A DNA stretch of 64,000 bases from Chaenocephalus aceratus (GCA_023974075.1 CM043791.1:2768509-2832508), one strand, 5' to 3'; counted from the stretch's first letter, positions 11,673-23,077 are shown. Numbers and translations: made by a program. Notes: a model not told the origin generated them from the sequence alone.

Positions 11673-12058
11673 ATTCAATGGGGTATGTAATTTATTTCAG
11701 AAAACACTTTTTGTTATATTCCATGGAATGCTCTTAACGTCCCGATAGCAATGAATATATGAAATGCTTTGACAATAAATACATACAAAAATTAATCTGT
11801 AGAAGCCGTAGCGCTGTAAAAAGCACGACCAATCATTTGCCTCGGCCCGGCTAAAATAACTGGATGGCCTACCTGCCTGTCAGCCTTCCATCTGTGCACA
11901 GACTTATCTCGTGCCCTCATTGGTCATGTGCGCGTTCGTGTGTGTTGGAGGAGGGGCTCTGTGAGGAAGTCTGAAGGAAGAGGCATATTTTTTCCGGTTG
12001 TGTACTTTCAAATTCTAGCGCACTCGAGCTGGTTTCTCCATTCTTACCTACCCTACCT
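11673..12058. mobile_element. Kolobok-like MITE (TTAA flank)
   Basis: The right end reads CTTACCTACCCTACCT followed by TTAA (12059-12062). The left end is a degraded inverse, around tcaatggggtatgtaa. The body shares the ttatattccatggaatgctctt segment with the fragment at 14713-14873, in inverse orientation. No coding capacity. The family call rests on TTAA and on the AGGTNGGGTAGGTAAG-like end. Confidence 0.55.
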
Positions 12059-13162
12059 TTAACTCTTTTTAGGGTGCAGGCAGCTATATGTTTTATTTAT
12101 TTCAAAGTGGGCCCATTTTAATAATATTTTTTTTCCCTTCAAATGTGCAGAGGACTCCCCAAGTGCTGTGTTTAATTTATTTTAAAGTAGGCCTTTGTAT
12201 TATTTTTAATTCTCCTTATAAGAGTTCTTTGTTTCTTATTAGAGGTTAACAGTTTTATATCATGTAATAAATAGCCTAATAAATGCAAAAAAACTGTAGT
12301 TTTTGTCTGATATAACAATACAAAAACTATGAAATATATTTTGCGGCTCCAGACAAATTTCTTTTTTGGAAAAAGGAGCAAAATGGCTCTTTTGGTCAAA
12401 AAGGTTGCAGACCCCTGGCCTATGCAATACAGTGTCAATGTAACTGATTAGTCTGAAGAACGTGAATAAATGGAGGTTCTTCCCACGGCACCCGAACGCC
12501 CCGTTTGCATCCCTTTTCCCCTCGAAATCTCTGGGCAGCTGGTTACCGGCTGACAACGTAGCCAAGTCAGAAACCACCGGTGTGTAACCGAAACTACGGT
12601 TTCGGTGCCGAGATACCGTTAGTAAAAAGGTGACAAACGTGAGTGAAGTGTAACCGGACGCGAGAGAGAGATCAGATCAGCTGCTGAGTCTGACAGAGAC
12701 GCAGCTCTGCATGATCAACTGAAGCTCCGCCCTCTATTTAGCGAGCTGACCGGACAGCGCAAAATGCGTATATGAAGTGTCATGAACGCAAGAAATCATA
12801 CCCTCGTGGGGGCGCGCTAATGTGATTGGCTTAGAATGGAGGAGACATCTGATTGGCTATAAAAATTACAAGTACGAATCGGCTGACCGTCAGGGGACTC
12901 TCAAAAAACCCACACACGAATGCACAGCGATCCGTGCACAGAAAGCTGTCTGTGTTTGCAGGTTCAGGGGATTTAAACGGAATACAAATATGTGAGGATC
13001 AAAAATACACATGTAAAACTTTTTTATGTATTTGGATTTTATTTACATGTATATGAAACGGAACACATTTGTGTGTGCATTGAAAAACACAAGTGTGAAT
13101 CCTTCTGTGTGCATGTGTGTATTAGAGACTGTTCTGAGCCCATACCATTGTAGCTGACATCC

Positions 13163-13330
13163 TCGTGGATTCATCTTCTTATTACAGACACATGCATTTC
13201 CTAACATTCAGTCTATATGCTGTAAAATGTATTATCTCTTCGATTTACACCTGGGAGAGGGATCCCTCCTCTGTTGCTCTCTCTGAGGTTTCTCCCATTG
13301 TTTCCCCTTAAACATAAAAGTGTATCTTTT
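13163..13330. repeat. Interspersed repeat R, copy 1
   Basis: Shares cacatgcatttcc and ggagagggatccctcctctg, then gttgctctc and gaggtttctccca, with 17028-17290. The same text recurs widely in fish genomes as part of a non-coding repeat. I cannot assign the family. Confidence 0.6.
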
Positions 13331-13496
13331 CAGTATCTTTTTGAGAGAATTAAGCATACATCTGTCAAATGTTCAAAACAGCCTTGTTTCACTGAAATAG
13401 CCTCAAAATCACAAACTGCCATTAAGAGTCAGATGCTTGATGAAATCTACTGACACAGAGTACTTTCATGGTAGTGGTCAGCTTTTAACCTCTTAA

Positions 13497-14420
13497 CCTC
13501 TTAAGCCCCAAGCCTGTTTTTCAGGTTTCAGGCTCGAAAATGACATGCCCAAAACAAAAGACTATAACTTAACTTCTAAAAGGGTTATATGAATAATTTC
13601 TTTTATCAAAGCAAGGTCACATCTGTGAGTTGGATGTAGAAGTGTCAGAATCAATAAAGATGTTTCAGTGTCAGAGTAAATCCAGATGGAACATAGTCAA
13701 AAAGTGTAAATTCTTGTCTCCGCCCAAATAAAACCCATTACTTATAGTGAAAACCACCCTTGAATGATGGGTTAGTAGCCTAATAGCTTTAGGAATCCAA
13801 AGTATAACATATAATAAGTACCCTGTATCAAGATGAGGCAAAACAAGTGAGAATGTAACTTTTATAGAGAGGTTTAGCAAAAAAAGGTCCAAGCGGACTA
13901 AGCTTTGGGCACATTTGGGTACATCAGTGCCATTTAACCTTTTTCAGGTACCAGACTGTAAAAATCATTGTATAACATTTAATGATCACTATAGGTATTC
14001 ATTCCAAAAAACTAAATAATAATAATTATTGTAAAAAAAATAAGTGTGTGTCTGTGCGGTGTGTGTGTGTGGGAAGTTCCCTCTTTGCATGAGATGCATG
14101 TTACCTGCACAATGGAAACTTAGGAAACATTTGACTCCAACTTGAGCAGATTTATTTAAAAAATATAGCAACACACTATAGAAGTATTTTTTGGGTACAA
14201 AAAATAAACTTTATACAAACCCTGAATGTTACAGTATTACTCCAGTAAGTCATAATTAGTTCTTTTTGGAAGTGAAGCACAGAGGGACCTGCCACTTCCT
14301 GCAGCACACAGGTGTCTTCACCCTTCTATTGCCAGCATCAGAGCACCTCCTGCAGTACCTCCTGACCTTGGTGGCATCTTCCCCATAATACTCAGAAGCC
14401 ATATCATCATCGCCTTCCTC
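13497..14420 (-). mobile_element. piggyBac fragment (3' part, antisense)
   Basis: The 3' terminal sequence CCTCTTAAGCCCCAAGCC follows TTAA (13493-13496) and closely resembles the 3' ends of the piggyBacs at 19825 and 36941. It is followed inward by the same 3' UTR and by the C-terminal exon in antisense (14250-14404). The 5' end is not visible. Confidence 0.8.
14250..14404 (-). pseudogene. piggyBac transposase C-terminal Cys-rich domain, broken
   Basis: Minus-strand reading gives SEYYGEDATKVRRYCRRC followed by DAGNRRVKTPVCCRKWQVPLC, then an early stop. This is the C-terminal zinc-binding cysteine-rich domain of PGBD4-like piggyBac transposases. The copy at 32171-32497 reads CRKC where this one has CRKW, so a predicted zinc ligand has been lost here. 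The truncation also removes the last ligand group (the CF-x2-WH segment). The fragment is non-functional. Confidence 0.8.
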
Positions 14421-14639
14421 ACTGTGAAAACAAATGTGGAAAAAACAAATAGATTAATTCTCTCGCTTGTACTTTCAAAAATGTAACTCAAATCAGAAAT
14501 AATTTCACTACAACAATAGCAGAACATACATTTTGAGTGTGTGAAATAACATTATATCACTCAAAATGTATACCGTGTAAATTATTTGAGACAGGTTTCA
14601 TATAATCTGTTCAATATTTAATATTAATATTCCGTCCGT

Positions 14640-14681
14640 CATATATTTATATATATGTGTGTGTATATATGTATGTATATG

Positions 14682-14712
<31 letters not shown>
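14640..14712. repeat. AT-rich microsatellite
   Basis: Tandem tatatgtgtg/tatatatg units of about 70 bp, directly beside the truncated MITE that starts at about 14713. Confidence 0.8.
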
Positions 14713-14873
14713 GGTTGTACTTTTTACAGTACTACGGCTTCTACAGATGACATTTTTTATGGATTTTTTGTCAAGCACTTAAGATATTCATTGCTATCGG
14801 GATGTTAAGAGCATTCCATGGAATATAACAAAGTGTATCTCGTGCCGGTTTCTGAAACTTACCTACCCCACCT
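14713..14873. mobile_element. Kolobok-like MITE, right half
   Basis: Reverse complement of the left half of the MITE at 11673-12058 (shared cttctacagat, gggatgttaagagcattcc and atggaatataacaaagtg segments). It ends CTTACCTACCCCACCT|TTAA (TTAA at 14874-14877). The missing half was probably lost at the adjacent AT microsatellite. Confidence 0.6.
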
Positions 14874-15119
14874 TTAACCAATAAAAAAACACTTGCAGAC
14901 CACCTAACTCCACAAATATCCCAAAAACACATCGTTTTTTGCAAATTTCCTGAAAATGGTACAAACAAGTGGCCACGTGTGTGATGAAGGTGTTTATCTG
15001 GGCTATATCATGCAATCGAAAGTGAAACTTAAGCTCGCTCCATTGTGGAGATATTCCCGGGAGGAGTGCGGAAAACTTAAATTAATTAATTAATTTCAAA
15101 TGTGAAATGTTACCAATAT

Positions 15120-15187
15120 ACTCACGGACCACTAGGGGGCGATCACGGACCACCAGTGGTCCGCGGACCACACTTTGAGAAGCACTG
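15120..15187. mobile_element. hAT (Charlie-like) right terminus
   Basis: The sequence ccgcggaccacactttgaga followed by agcactg is the inverse of the common Charlie terminus CAGTGCTTCTCAAAGTGTGG. No matching left end was found. Confidence 0.55.
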
Positions 15188-16163
15188 CTCGAAAAGGAAC
15201 ATTTGATATACTTCATAGATCTGGCTTTATTGCAATATAACTTAAATGTAATGCTAATAGACTATGTATTATTAAATTAGAAAAATCTTTGAATTGTAGA
15301 AGAACAATAGTAGGCTATATATAATAGAATATAATTTTGTGCAGAACATTTTCGAAACATCAAGTGTAGTGTATGGACTGGGTCATCTCTACAAATAGGG
15401 GTCGAGTGAAATTAGCATAGACATTGTTTTCTCTGCTGTCTTCCCGTGTACTATAATTCCTAAATTAATCTTTCATATATATATTTTTTTAATTAAGTCA
15501 CCAAACCCTGGTAATCCTGTCTCTTGAAATCTCTCACAGTCCGGTGCTGGAATGGCTGCGATTATCATAAAAGCCTGTGATCTTCAGAAATTACATTTAC
15601 CTCCCAGGTCTAGAGTTAGTTCATCCCAGCTGGAGACGGTGGATACCTCCTAAGGAGCCACAATGGAGGGTGGGGTCGCACCGTCCTGATACAAGGCTTT
15701 TTAAATCCTGAGCTGTGGTGTACATGAAATCCCACGGTAATTGCCTTCCTTCCAAAGGCAGGTCGGTTAAAGCTAAGATATTCACATATTCTCAAGACGG
15801 CTCACAAGGACAATAGAGGGGATTTAGTTCCTATACAGATATCCTCACACGTGCTGTATATTGAGTGCGGTGCAGGTGTTTTGAATGACTCTCACTATTA
15901 TCACACTACATGCTGAGCCCAGCTGTGTCGGAAAGAAAAGTTTAGCAGGAAATTGAAATGTGTGCGGAGACTCTTGTTTAGAGGACACACAAGATGGAAC
16001 TGAACACTTCATTTCAACCAGGAGAGACGAAGAGTAATTCAATACATTTAAATCAGTAATAATAGTACTTTTTTAATTTAAAGAACATTTATTGACTCGT
16101 GCGCAATATGATAGAATGTTCATATTCTTTGGCGATTAAACACCAATCATGATATTGTATATC
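15188..16163. other. No recognisable feature
   Basis: About 1 kb without repeat ends or coding motifs that I can identify. It includes a 65-codon minus-strand frame at 15845-16042 without known motif. This could be host intergenic DNA. Confidence 0.4.
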
Positions 16164-16403
16164 TTAAAGGAATGGTATGCTCATGACACTCATTTTTAAA
16201 TAATTATCATCCGATAAAACAGACCAGTCTTTTTTTTTTTTTTTTAATCCGATGACATTATCAGTGATTTTAAACTGATTATATACCGAAATAACATCAA
16301 CACTGTGGGCGCCGCCATTTTCCGGACGTGACGTAAACCATGCGTTTGGTTTTCGAAGACACGTTGATCTCCATGTTATTTACTGTAGTTTCTCTCTTCA
16401 AAT

Positions 16404-16781
16404 ATGCCTCACTGTATCGCGAAATATTGCCACAATTCTGATAGGAACAATCCACGGAATGCTCGGTTCCATCTGTTGCCAAAAGCTTAGCGTAAGAAGT
16501 ACATTCGGAGGCAGTGGCTAGCGAAATGTGGCCGGCCCGAACCGAGAGATTCACAGGCTCATGTATGCAGCGAACATTTCAAATTTCCGGACGACTACTC
16601 TGAGAGTATGATAAAACATAACATGGGATTTATGGAACAACCATTACTTAATGGAGATGCAGTACCATCGGTCTTTCTGGTGTCATCACCGACCAGGACA
16701 CCAGTTCGGCCAGTTGAGAAATCGCCCTCTGCAAGTGTGAAGCGACGGAGGAGCAGAAGTAGTGCTCGGAGTAAGAATAAG
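16404..16781 (+). pseudogene. THAP domain exon, one in-frame stop
   Basis: The frame starts MPHCIAKYCHNSDRN, passes an in-frame TAG at codon 29 (16488-16490) where the family normally has an amino acid, and continues RKKYIRRQWLAKCG, then VCSEHFKFPDDY and AVPSVFL. The ligands of the C2CH finger are visible: Cys4, Cys9, and Cys/His in VCSEHF. The AVP-type box that closes THAP domains is present. The exon ends after a basic KRRRSRSSARSK stretch at a gtatgt donor (16782). THAP fingers bind the terminal repeats of P and Kolobok elements. Apart from the TAG, all 126 codons are in one frame, which suggests a fairly young copy. Confidence 0.85.
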
Positions 16782-17027
16782 GTATGTTATAGCGCATTCC
16801 ATTGCAGCGGCTAGTCCCGTTTTAACGTCCTTTAGCGTCCAGGCCAGGACAGTTTTTGGTGGCCTTTCCATATAGCGTAGTACCGGCTAGTGTGTATTTT
16901 CCCCCAGTTTTTTCCGGCCCCATAAAATCGTGATTCTATGGCCAGGGACAACGAAGCTGAGTATGCTAAACTAGAGAGGGAATCGCTAGCAAGGGTGGTA
17001 CTACATGCATACATATAGTATCTTATA

Positions 17028-17290
17028 TCATCTTCCTATTATACACACATGCATTTCCAAACATTTGGACTACCTATGTTGCAAATGTATTATCTTTTCA
17101 ATTTACACACGGCATCTATTGCACGTCTGTCCGTCATGGGAGAGGGATCCCTCCTCTGTTGCTCTCCCTGAGGTTTCTCCCATGTTCTCTTTAAACTGTG
17201 GGTTTTCTTCGGAAGTTTTTCCTTGTACGATGTGAGGGTCTAAGGACAGAGGGTGTCGTATTGTCATACTGATATGTATGGCTGAATTCC
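17028..17290. repeat. Interspersed repeat R, copy 2
   Basis: Longer version of the repeat at 13163-13330, extending through ccttgtacgatgtgagggtc and taaggacagagggtgtcg. It lies inside the Kolobok-like element. Confidence 0.6.
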
Positions 17291-17589
17291 CCCATCCAAT
17301 CTCTTCACATTGGTCAAAACTTCTTCCTCTGCTGACGAGCCCGAACTCAAATACTCCGCCATGTTTCCGTGTGTTGACAAAGTGAACGCATGGATGACGT
17401 CACGACCATCACGTGACTACTGAAAATGGCGGCGGCCAGACGGAATATACAGGTTTTGATAAACAAGAGCTATAAAATCATTATTTACCGGGGAATATCG
17501 CTGATTTCTTCAGGGTATGGTTTAAACATAATGTTTCACTAAATACTGAAGTTTTGATTAATTATCCAATGAGTGGACCATTCCTTTAA

Positions 17590-18424
17590 GGTGGAAGTGC
17601 AGCTCTCCTGGTGCTGGATGTGATGAAGGAGGGAGTTGGGTGCAGCATGAGCACCTGAAATCACAGCTGACTGCAGGAGAGAGGAGAACTGTTTAAAGTT
17701 TGACTGCAGCACAATGATTGGCTGCTGGAGATTGTGGTGAAATGTAATTGGTTAATGAGCTGATTATATGCAGCTGCGGAGTGAATTAATGTAGAGCCAG
17801 TGTTCCTGCTTGAACTTGTGCTGAGCTTCAGTGCACAGTGAGACCGTTGAAGAGCTACGAGTGTTCGTGGTTAGACCCCAGCCTGACCTCTTCATTTTAG
17901 ACTGGTAGTGAGCTGTAAAGCATTATCCTCTGATGGAGTCCCTTCTGTGGTGAAGAGATATTCTAAATATCTGGATGGATGAGATATGGAGCTGGACTTA
18001 GTGAAAGGTTAGAAGTGAAATATATAATATTGAGCTGTCAAATGAACATGTTAGTTTTGATTAATGAATTATAAAACTGTAAGGGTTGAGAAAGGGGACT
18101 GATGTTTAAAATGTAGCAATTAAATACTTTTTTTATCGCTTGAAAGCCCCAAATACATCGTTTTTTACTCTGACCAAACACCCTCCGTTAGCTGATGAGT
18201 TGAAAGTGGGTTTATGACATGGCAAGGTTCTCCTATTATGAAGAGAAAGACACTGAAAGCTAGAGCCAGCAATATAATTGAAATTTGAACTCAACACCCA
18301 AGCAAATGCCCCTCCGTCAGTGCTCCTTCAGAGCGTTAGTGTTACTGTTCCTCCTACTCCCACCTCCTCGATCTTTAACATTCATGGTGTTGCTCCTGTC
18401 CTTACTGCTGCTTCTGTCTGACCC
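17590..18424. other. Unassigned sequence before the LTR
   Basis: No gene seen. A stretch around 17808-17831 (cctgcttgaacttgtgctga) recurs at about 19655 in the leader of the LTR element, so part of this interval may be an old piece of a related leader. The 66-codon leucine-rich frame at 18285-18485 runs into the LTR and is not credible as a gene. Confidence 0.4.
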
Positions 18425-19093
18425 CGTTACGGCTGCTGCCTTCCGGATCATCTTAATTGTGTTAAGCTGTGTTATATGTAAATGAGCTATGCGATTGCAC
18501 TGACGTGATTGGCTGCCAACTCCTGGTCCGCCCCCTGAAGATTGTGATTGGAGCACGGCGGGCCCGACGCACTCCAATCGCAGCGTACAGCCGGCGCACA
18601 CCTGCTGGAGATGACTACAAAGCCTGGGGACAATCATCACTCTGGAGGCTCTGTTGAGTGAACAGACACCTCTCGCTAGTTGCTAGTTTGTGTGCAAAGC
18701 TGTTAACAGTGGTTAACTCGTGTGGTCTGTGTTTGGTAGTATTGTTGTGATTAGATGTGCTTAGATTAGTGTAGTATTGTTTGACTGTTGTCCTTTACAT
18801 TAGCTGTGTTTCCTTACAGCCTCCCTTTGTTAGTCTTTACCACTTTAATAGTGAGGGTTGTTTAGTTGTTAGTTAGTTCGTTAGTACCTATTTCTTTGTA
18901 TGTAAGTAGACTCAGTTTTTAGAGTCCTCCTTTTGTTTGGTTAGTTATCAACCTGTGCCTTTTGGCCTTTGTTTGTTCCTGGCTTCATGCCTGCCATTTT
19001 GTTTCACACTGTTTTATAATAAAACTACTTATAACTATTACTAATTCCAACTGGTGTGTGTTGCACTTCCTCATCCCTAGTGGGGACGTAACA
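18425..19093 (+). repeat. 5' LTR of element 1
   Basis: It begins (c)GTTACGGCTGCTGCC and ends GGGACGTAACA. The expected start TGTTACG is the inverse of the CGTAACA end, so the first base appears mutated T to C. The LTR is 669 bp long. An AATAAA signal lies near 19018. The first ~20 bases recur at 40820-40839 behind a polypurine tract, which confirms the boundary. Confidence 0.85.
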
Positions 19094-19097
19094 TACA

Positions 19098-19114
19098 TGG
19101 GGTTCGTCCGGGAT
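19098..19114 (+). promoter_or_regulatory. Putative primer binding site
   Basis: TGGGGTTCGTCCGGGAT lies 4 bp after the LTR. It resembles the tRNA-Pro-type binding site known from retroviruses (TGGGGGCTCGTCCGGGAT) with a one-base gap and one change. This is the expected position for first-strand priming. Confidence 0.6.
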
Positions 19115-19685
19115 AAATAACTTAATTCCTGGGGTTAAGTGTTTTTTTTTTAGCTAGAAACAATTTGGTGGACTTTGTAAGCAGTTCAATCAGGAGAGAC
19201 GTGATGTATGGAATACATGTTTATTATCGGTCTGATTATATAAATGAAACATAATGATGGCAGTTTATACAAGGGAATGAAATGGTGTTTGGCGATTAGG
19301 CCCAGGTTTTGTAGGATATCATTCGGGAAAGGAAATAACCGTTTCCGATGAACCCCCTGGGTCTAGACACTGGTGGTGGTGATAAGTGGTTAGGTCCGGT
19401 TGGAAGGGAGAAGGTTAAGCTTGGCCCTGAGTTGGAAGCAGGAGGCGAAGGGGTGGAGGAGGGTTTGCGCGTTGACATCTGGAAGACAGCTGATAGAAAA
19501 GGGGAGAGCATATAGAGAGATTAACAGGTGCGATCATTAGGCTTGTGAATGGAGGGAAGTGATAGGTTAGCTAAGGAGTGGCGCTCCCTGTCATCTAGTG
19601 AAGGGAGCGAGTATTGCCATGACGTGCAATACGGAGTGATAGGTCTTCCTGCCTGAACTTGCGCTGAGCTTAATTTCATCTGAGT
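19115..19685 (+). other. Untranslated leader of LTR element 1
   Basis: This 0.57-kb stretch lies between the primer-binding-like site and the gag ATG. Minus-strand frames of about 70 codons here have no known motif. No other feature seen. Confidence 0.6.
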
Positions 19686-19820
19686 ATGGCAACTTTTGAT
19701 TTGATGTCCTTTTTGGTCTGTCCTACTCATGAGCAGTTAGTTCAGTGTCGTAGAGAAGACTTATTTGAGATAGCACAACATTTCAGTCTCCCAGTGGCAA
19801 AAACAATTATTAAAAAAGAG
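19686..19820 (+). pseudogene. gag N-terminus of element 1 (split by piggyBac)
   Basis: Forty-five codons begin MATFDLMSFLVCPTHEQL and end TIIKKE at the TTAA target (19821-19824). Reading resumes in the same frame after the second TTAA (39132-39135) with ALLVDELVERV. The region resembles the N-terminal gag segment of Gmr1-like and other gypsy elements, a short helical domain before the coiled coil. Gag forms the virus-like particle in which the element's RNA is reverse-transcribed in the cytoplasm. Confidence 0.8.
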
Positions 19821-20439
19821 TTAACCTCTTAAACCCTGAGCCTGTGTTTCAGGCTCGAAAATGCCACTAACACAACAAAGACTATATCTTCACTTCTAAA
19901 AGGGGTAAATTAATAATCTTTTCTCTCAAAGCAAGGTTACATCTGTGAGTTGGATGTAGAAGTGTCATAATCAATATAGATGTTTTTATTTTAAAGTAAA
20001 TTCAGATGGAACACAGTAAAAACATGTAAATTCTAATGTCCGCCTAAAAAAAAAAACATTACCCTTGAATGATGGGATAGTAGACTAAAAGCTTTAGGGA
20101 TCCAAACTATAACATATAAGTGCCCTGTATCAAGATTGATGCAAAACAAGTGAAATGTGACCGTTTTAGAGAGGTTTAGACAATAAAGTCCAGGCGGACT
20201 CACCTCTGGGTAATTTGGGAACCATCAGTTCCATTTGACCTTTTCACTGTAAAAATCATTGTATTACTTTGAATTATCACTATAGGTATTCAATCCATCC
20301 AAATACAACTGTTGTGAAAAATAACAAACATACTCTGTTATCTGCTGTCCGCTCTGTGCTCCGTGCGCTCTGGGTCCTGCAATTCCTGCTTCCTTACGTA
20401 GTAAACACTGCGTAGAGTCTGCTCCGTAATGTGTTTACG

Positions 20440-21130
20440 CTGGCTGGCATTCTTTATACTTTACGCAGGACCATATCTCTGGAACCCATTGGTCGATTTG
20501 GGTGATTTTACACATTTTTCTTAACCATTAGATCCAATGGGCAGTTCCCAGATCCACGTAAACATTACCATTGCGGATGTAATAGAGAAGCAAACGAAGC
20601 ATATCTGAAATTACAAGCCTGGACGGCAACACTTTATACCCAGTATATTGCCATAAATATGATTATGGATTATCAGTAAAAATGTCTACATGACACAAAG
20701 ACATTTGATTAACCTTGAGCGGCGTTTTTTATTCCGTTGAACACAACTTTTGATCACAAATCAAAAAAGGTAAGACGTAATTATTGTAATATTTTTGAAA
20801 CCGGATGTTGTTTACTTTCTCTTTTCTGGCTGATAGCTCCACGAATTCGGGTCGTACAGTGATGATATTACATCTGTGGAGTCTCAGCTTTAATCGAATA
20901 TCTTGTTTGTGCAGTTACGATAAGTAAGAAGGGCATTTCTACCGTGAGTGCTGTGTAAAAGTCTGTTAGCATTAGTTAGCATTTTTTCGCTCCATGCTAA
21001 TTCAAAGGCTTGGTATTACTCTTGTGTTTCTTTTAGATAAAAATGGTTCATATTGTCAGTAAGCGGAGTTTCTTCCCGTTAAAAGGGTATGGAACATTTA
21101 ATAATTTAATAATGTTAAGAAGCCCTGAGA
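20440..21130 (-). repeat. 5' region of piggyBac 1
   Basis: Inverse of 26190-26930, the corresponding region of piggyBac 2. Shared text includes cccattggtcgatttgggtg against cacccaaatcgaccaatggg, and the segment around gctagcagccagaa/ttctggctg. It lies between the deleted coding region and the hAT insertion. No open frame of note. Confidence 0.75.
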
Positions 21131-21607
21131 CATAAATGGTGGGAGGGGTCCATTGGGGGCAGGTGCGGATCTAGACAAATATTCATGGTGTGGCAAGAGG
21201 GTGGCAGGAGATTTTGAGGGGTGGCAGAAGTATATGCTGATTTAATCGCAGTCATATCAATCAATGTTAGACCCCCACAAAGAGGTTAAGGATGACAGCT
21301 TCCTCATACGTTGTACTCGGAGATAAATAGTTGAGACAGAGACAATGAACTGTTAAGTCCTTAGGCATGGTTTATTTTACTCTGCACTGCAGGTGCATCC
21401 TTTCGCTCAGCCGAGCTAACTTAGAATAACAACACCTATTGCCTCAGTGGTACAATAATAACATGACATCCCTTTGTGAGCTTGAGTACAGAATATATAT
21501 ATATTTAACAACTGAGGACAAATGTACACATTTCCCTTAACACAAGTTTATCACGTTAACAGTTTTCTATGCTCATCGAGTCATTCGTGAGCAGAGCATC
21601 AAGTTGG

Positions 21608-22627
21608 CTATAACAGCTGAATGCGGCGATTTCCATGTTGTTCAGCAAAACGCCTCACAAACTTATTGAGATCCAAAGCTTTACTGCATTTGGATTCAAT
21701 GCTGAGTACAGCCAAACTTGACAGTCTATTTTCTGTCATTGTAGACCTCAAAAAACTCTTAATGATCCTAAGAGTTGAAAAACATGGATGCACTGCTCAC
21801 CGGTAAAACTAGTGCTATTTTACACAATCTGGACAACTCGTAAAAAACATCCTGGTATGGGTCCAACAATTTAGCAAACTCCATCAGAGTGGTAGGACTC
21901 CCCTTTTCCTTCTTCTTTCTTTCTAGTACTCTCCTCGTCTGATGTAATTCGTGTTTAAGATCCTCAATATTAGAATCATAGACATTAGCCAATAAAAGAA
22001 CAGCCTCCTCACTCAAAAAGTAGCACTTGATGGATTTAGTGCCTGGACACCTTGCATTATGTTGCTATTTGTGTGAGAAAAGCGTCTTTCTATTTCTCCA
22101 ATCATGTTATCCATAACTGGATAGTACACATTGACGCAAAAAGAGTGTTTGCCATCTGGAACTACATGCTGTCCCAAATTGGAAGGGATGACACTATCTT
22201 GAAGTGTCCTTGTTGTCTGTCTTGACCTCTTTGGCTTTCGCTGAGTTGTTTCAATGCTACTTCTTTCACACAAAAAAGTGCTTCATTCCACACTTCATCA
22301 AAGGAGGCTTCACTACAATATTGTACCAGTGTCTCTTTAAGTGCTTCAACTAGTTCCACGGCCTTAGCCAAGTCCAATGTTTTAGACTGGAGCATATCTG
22401 ACAACAATTTAGAGTCAGTCAAGACCTTCGGTACAAGGCATCTAACAAAATGCAGATCAATCTGAACCAATATCCCCCTGGCTTCAACAGCTCTATGTGG
22501 ATGGTTCTCAGAGGAAATCTCTTCAAGCAGCTGTACTATTGGCAGGTAACCTATCCATAACATTGCGACATGCTACATGTCTGCAGGCCCAACGTGTATC
22601 ACTAAGCCTTTGGAGTTCCCTTGGTGC
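21608..22627 (-). pseudogene. hAT transposase C-terminus with dimerisation domain
   Basis: Minus-strand pieces in three frames include a stretch with LLEEISSENHPHRAVEARG, then a glutamine- and arginine-rich joint, then YYPVMDNMIGEIERRF, then SEEAVLLLANVYDSNIEDLK, and finally LRIIKSFLRSTMTENRLSSL with AVLSIE. The last piece is the hAT C-terminal dimerisation signature (ER.FS.LR..K..LRS.M...RL..L). At least three frameshifts separate the pieces. The N-terminal side is cut at 22628 by the BED hAT insertion, and the coding text continues at 24880. The protein would have cut and joined element ends in the nucleus; this copy cannot. Confidence 0.8.
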
Positions 22628-22787
22628 ACCGTCAACAGTGTTGGGAAAGTTCACTTTCTACATGAACTAGTTCAGTTCACAGTTCACAAATTTTAAAATG
22701 AACTAGTTCAGTTCATAGTTCATAATTCAAAATGTTGAACTAAAGTTCATGGTTTCAAAATGAACTAATTTATAGTTTAGTTATTTT

Positions 22788-23010
22788 TCAATACGTGCTG
22801 CGAGCTATTATTTGTCTCCTGTACGATGTTAATGGGATTTGGGTGGTAGTGGATCTGTGTTGGCTCTCTTTTTTATTCGCCACTCGCACATACCGTGAAA
22901 GGCTAGTCGTGTGCTTATTCTCAATGTGCCGTTTAAGGTTTGTTGTCGATGTACGGACTTGCTTTTTCAAACCGGGCGGACACAGTTTACAGGCAAACGT
23001 TTGATTTTTT
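22788..23010 (-). pseudogene. BED zinc finger remnant
   Basis: Minus-strand reading gives [19 protein letters not shown] followed by [13 protein letters not shown]. The CKLC pair and the H-x4-H pair (HIENKH) define a BED finger of a hAT transposase. About 60 further codons are serine/threonine-rich and then the frame closes. No catalytic domain remains inside this 0.9-kb (un-nested) element. Confidence 0.75.
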
Positions 23011-23077
23011 TCCGTCTGAGTCAGTACTGACTTTAACGTAAAACTCTTTTAAATGCTCATACGCCGACGCCGTAGAG

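Larger units (their letters stand above)
11172..12417 (+). mobile_element. Charlie-like hAT element
   Basis: The termini CAGGGGTCGGCAACC and GGTTGCAGACCCCTG are flanked by a perfect 8-bp duplication, gcctatgc (11164-11171 and 12418-12425). It carries a remnant of the transposase N-terminus (11473-11640) and a nested MITE (about 11673-12058). It sits inside long-TIR element A. Confidence 0.93.
10185..13146. mobile_element. Long-TIR (foldback) DNA element A
   Basis: The left end, GGTATAGGCTCAGAACAGTC, and the right end, GACTGTTCTGAGCCCATACC, begin inverted arms of about 390 bp (10185-10575 and 12755-13146). No transposase is visible. The interior repeats an internal segment (10665-10990) also present at 1-545, and is split by a hAT at 11172-12417. 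The flanks show no clear target duplication, so the superfamily is open. Confidence 0.75.
16168..17585 (+). mobile_element. Kolobok-like element encoding a THAP domain
   Basis: TTAA (16164-16167) precedes AGGAATGG and TTAA (17586-17589) follows CCATTCCT. Similarity of the ends continues into CTCAT after a few bases. Farther in, ccgccattttc (about 16312) and its inverse gaaaatggcgg (about 17423) extend an imperfect inverted structure. Kolobok transposons are defined by TTAA duplications and commonly encode THAP fingers, and both hold here. The catalytic part of the transposase is not visible. Confidence 0.7.

Noticed and set aside
18285..18640. Hydrophobic frame at the start of an LTR and its minus-strand partner
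   Set aside because: They run across the LTR boundary, lack domain motifs and are not supported by any exon signal.
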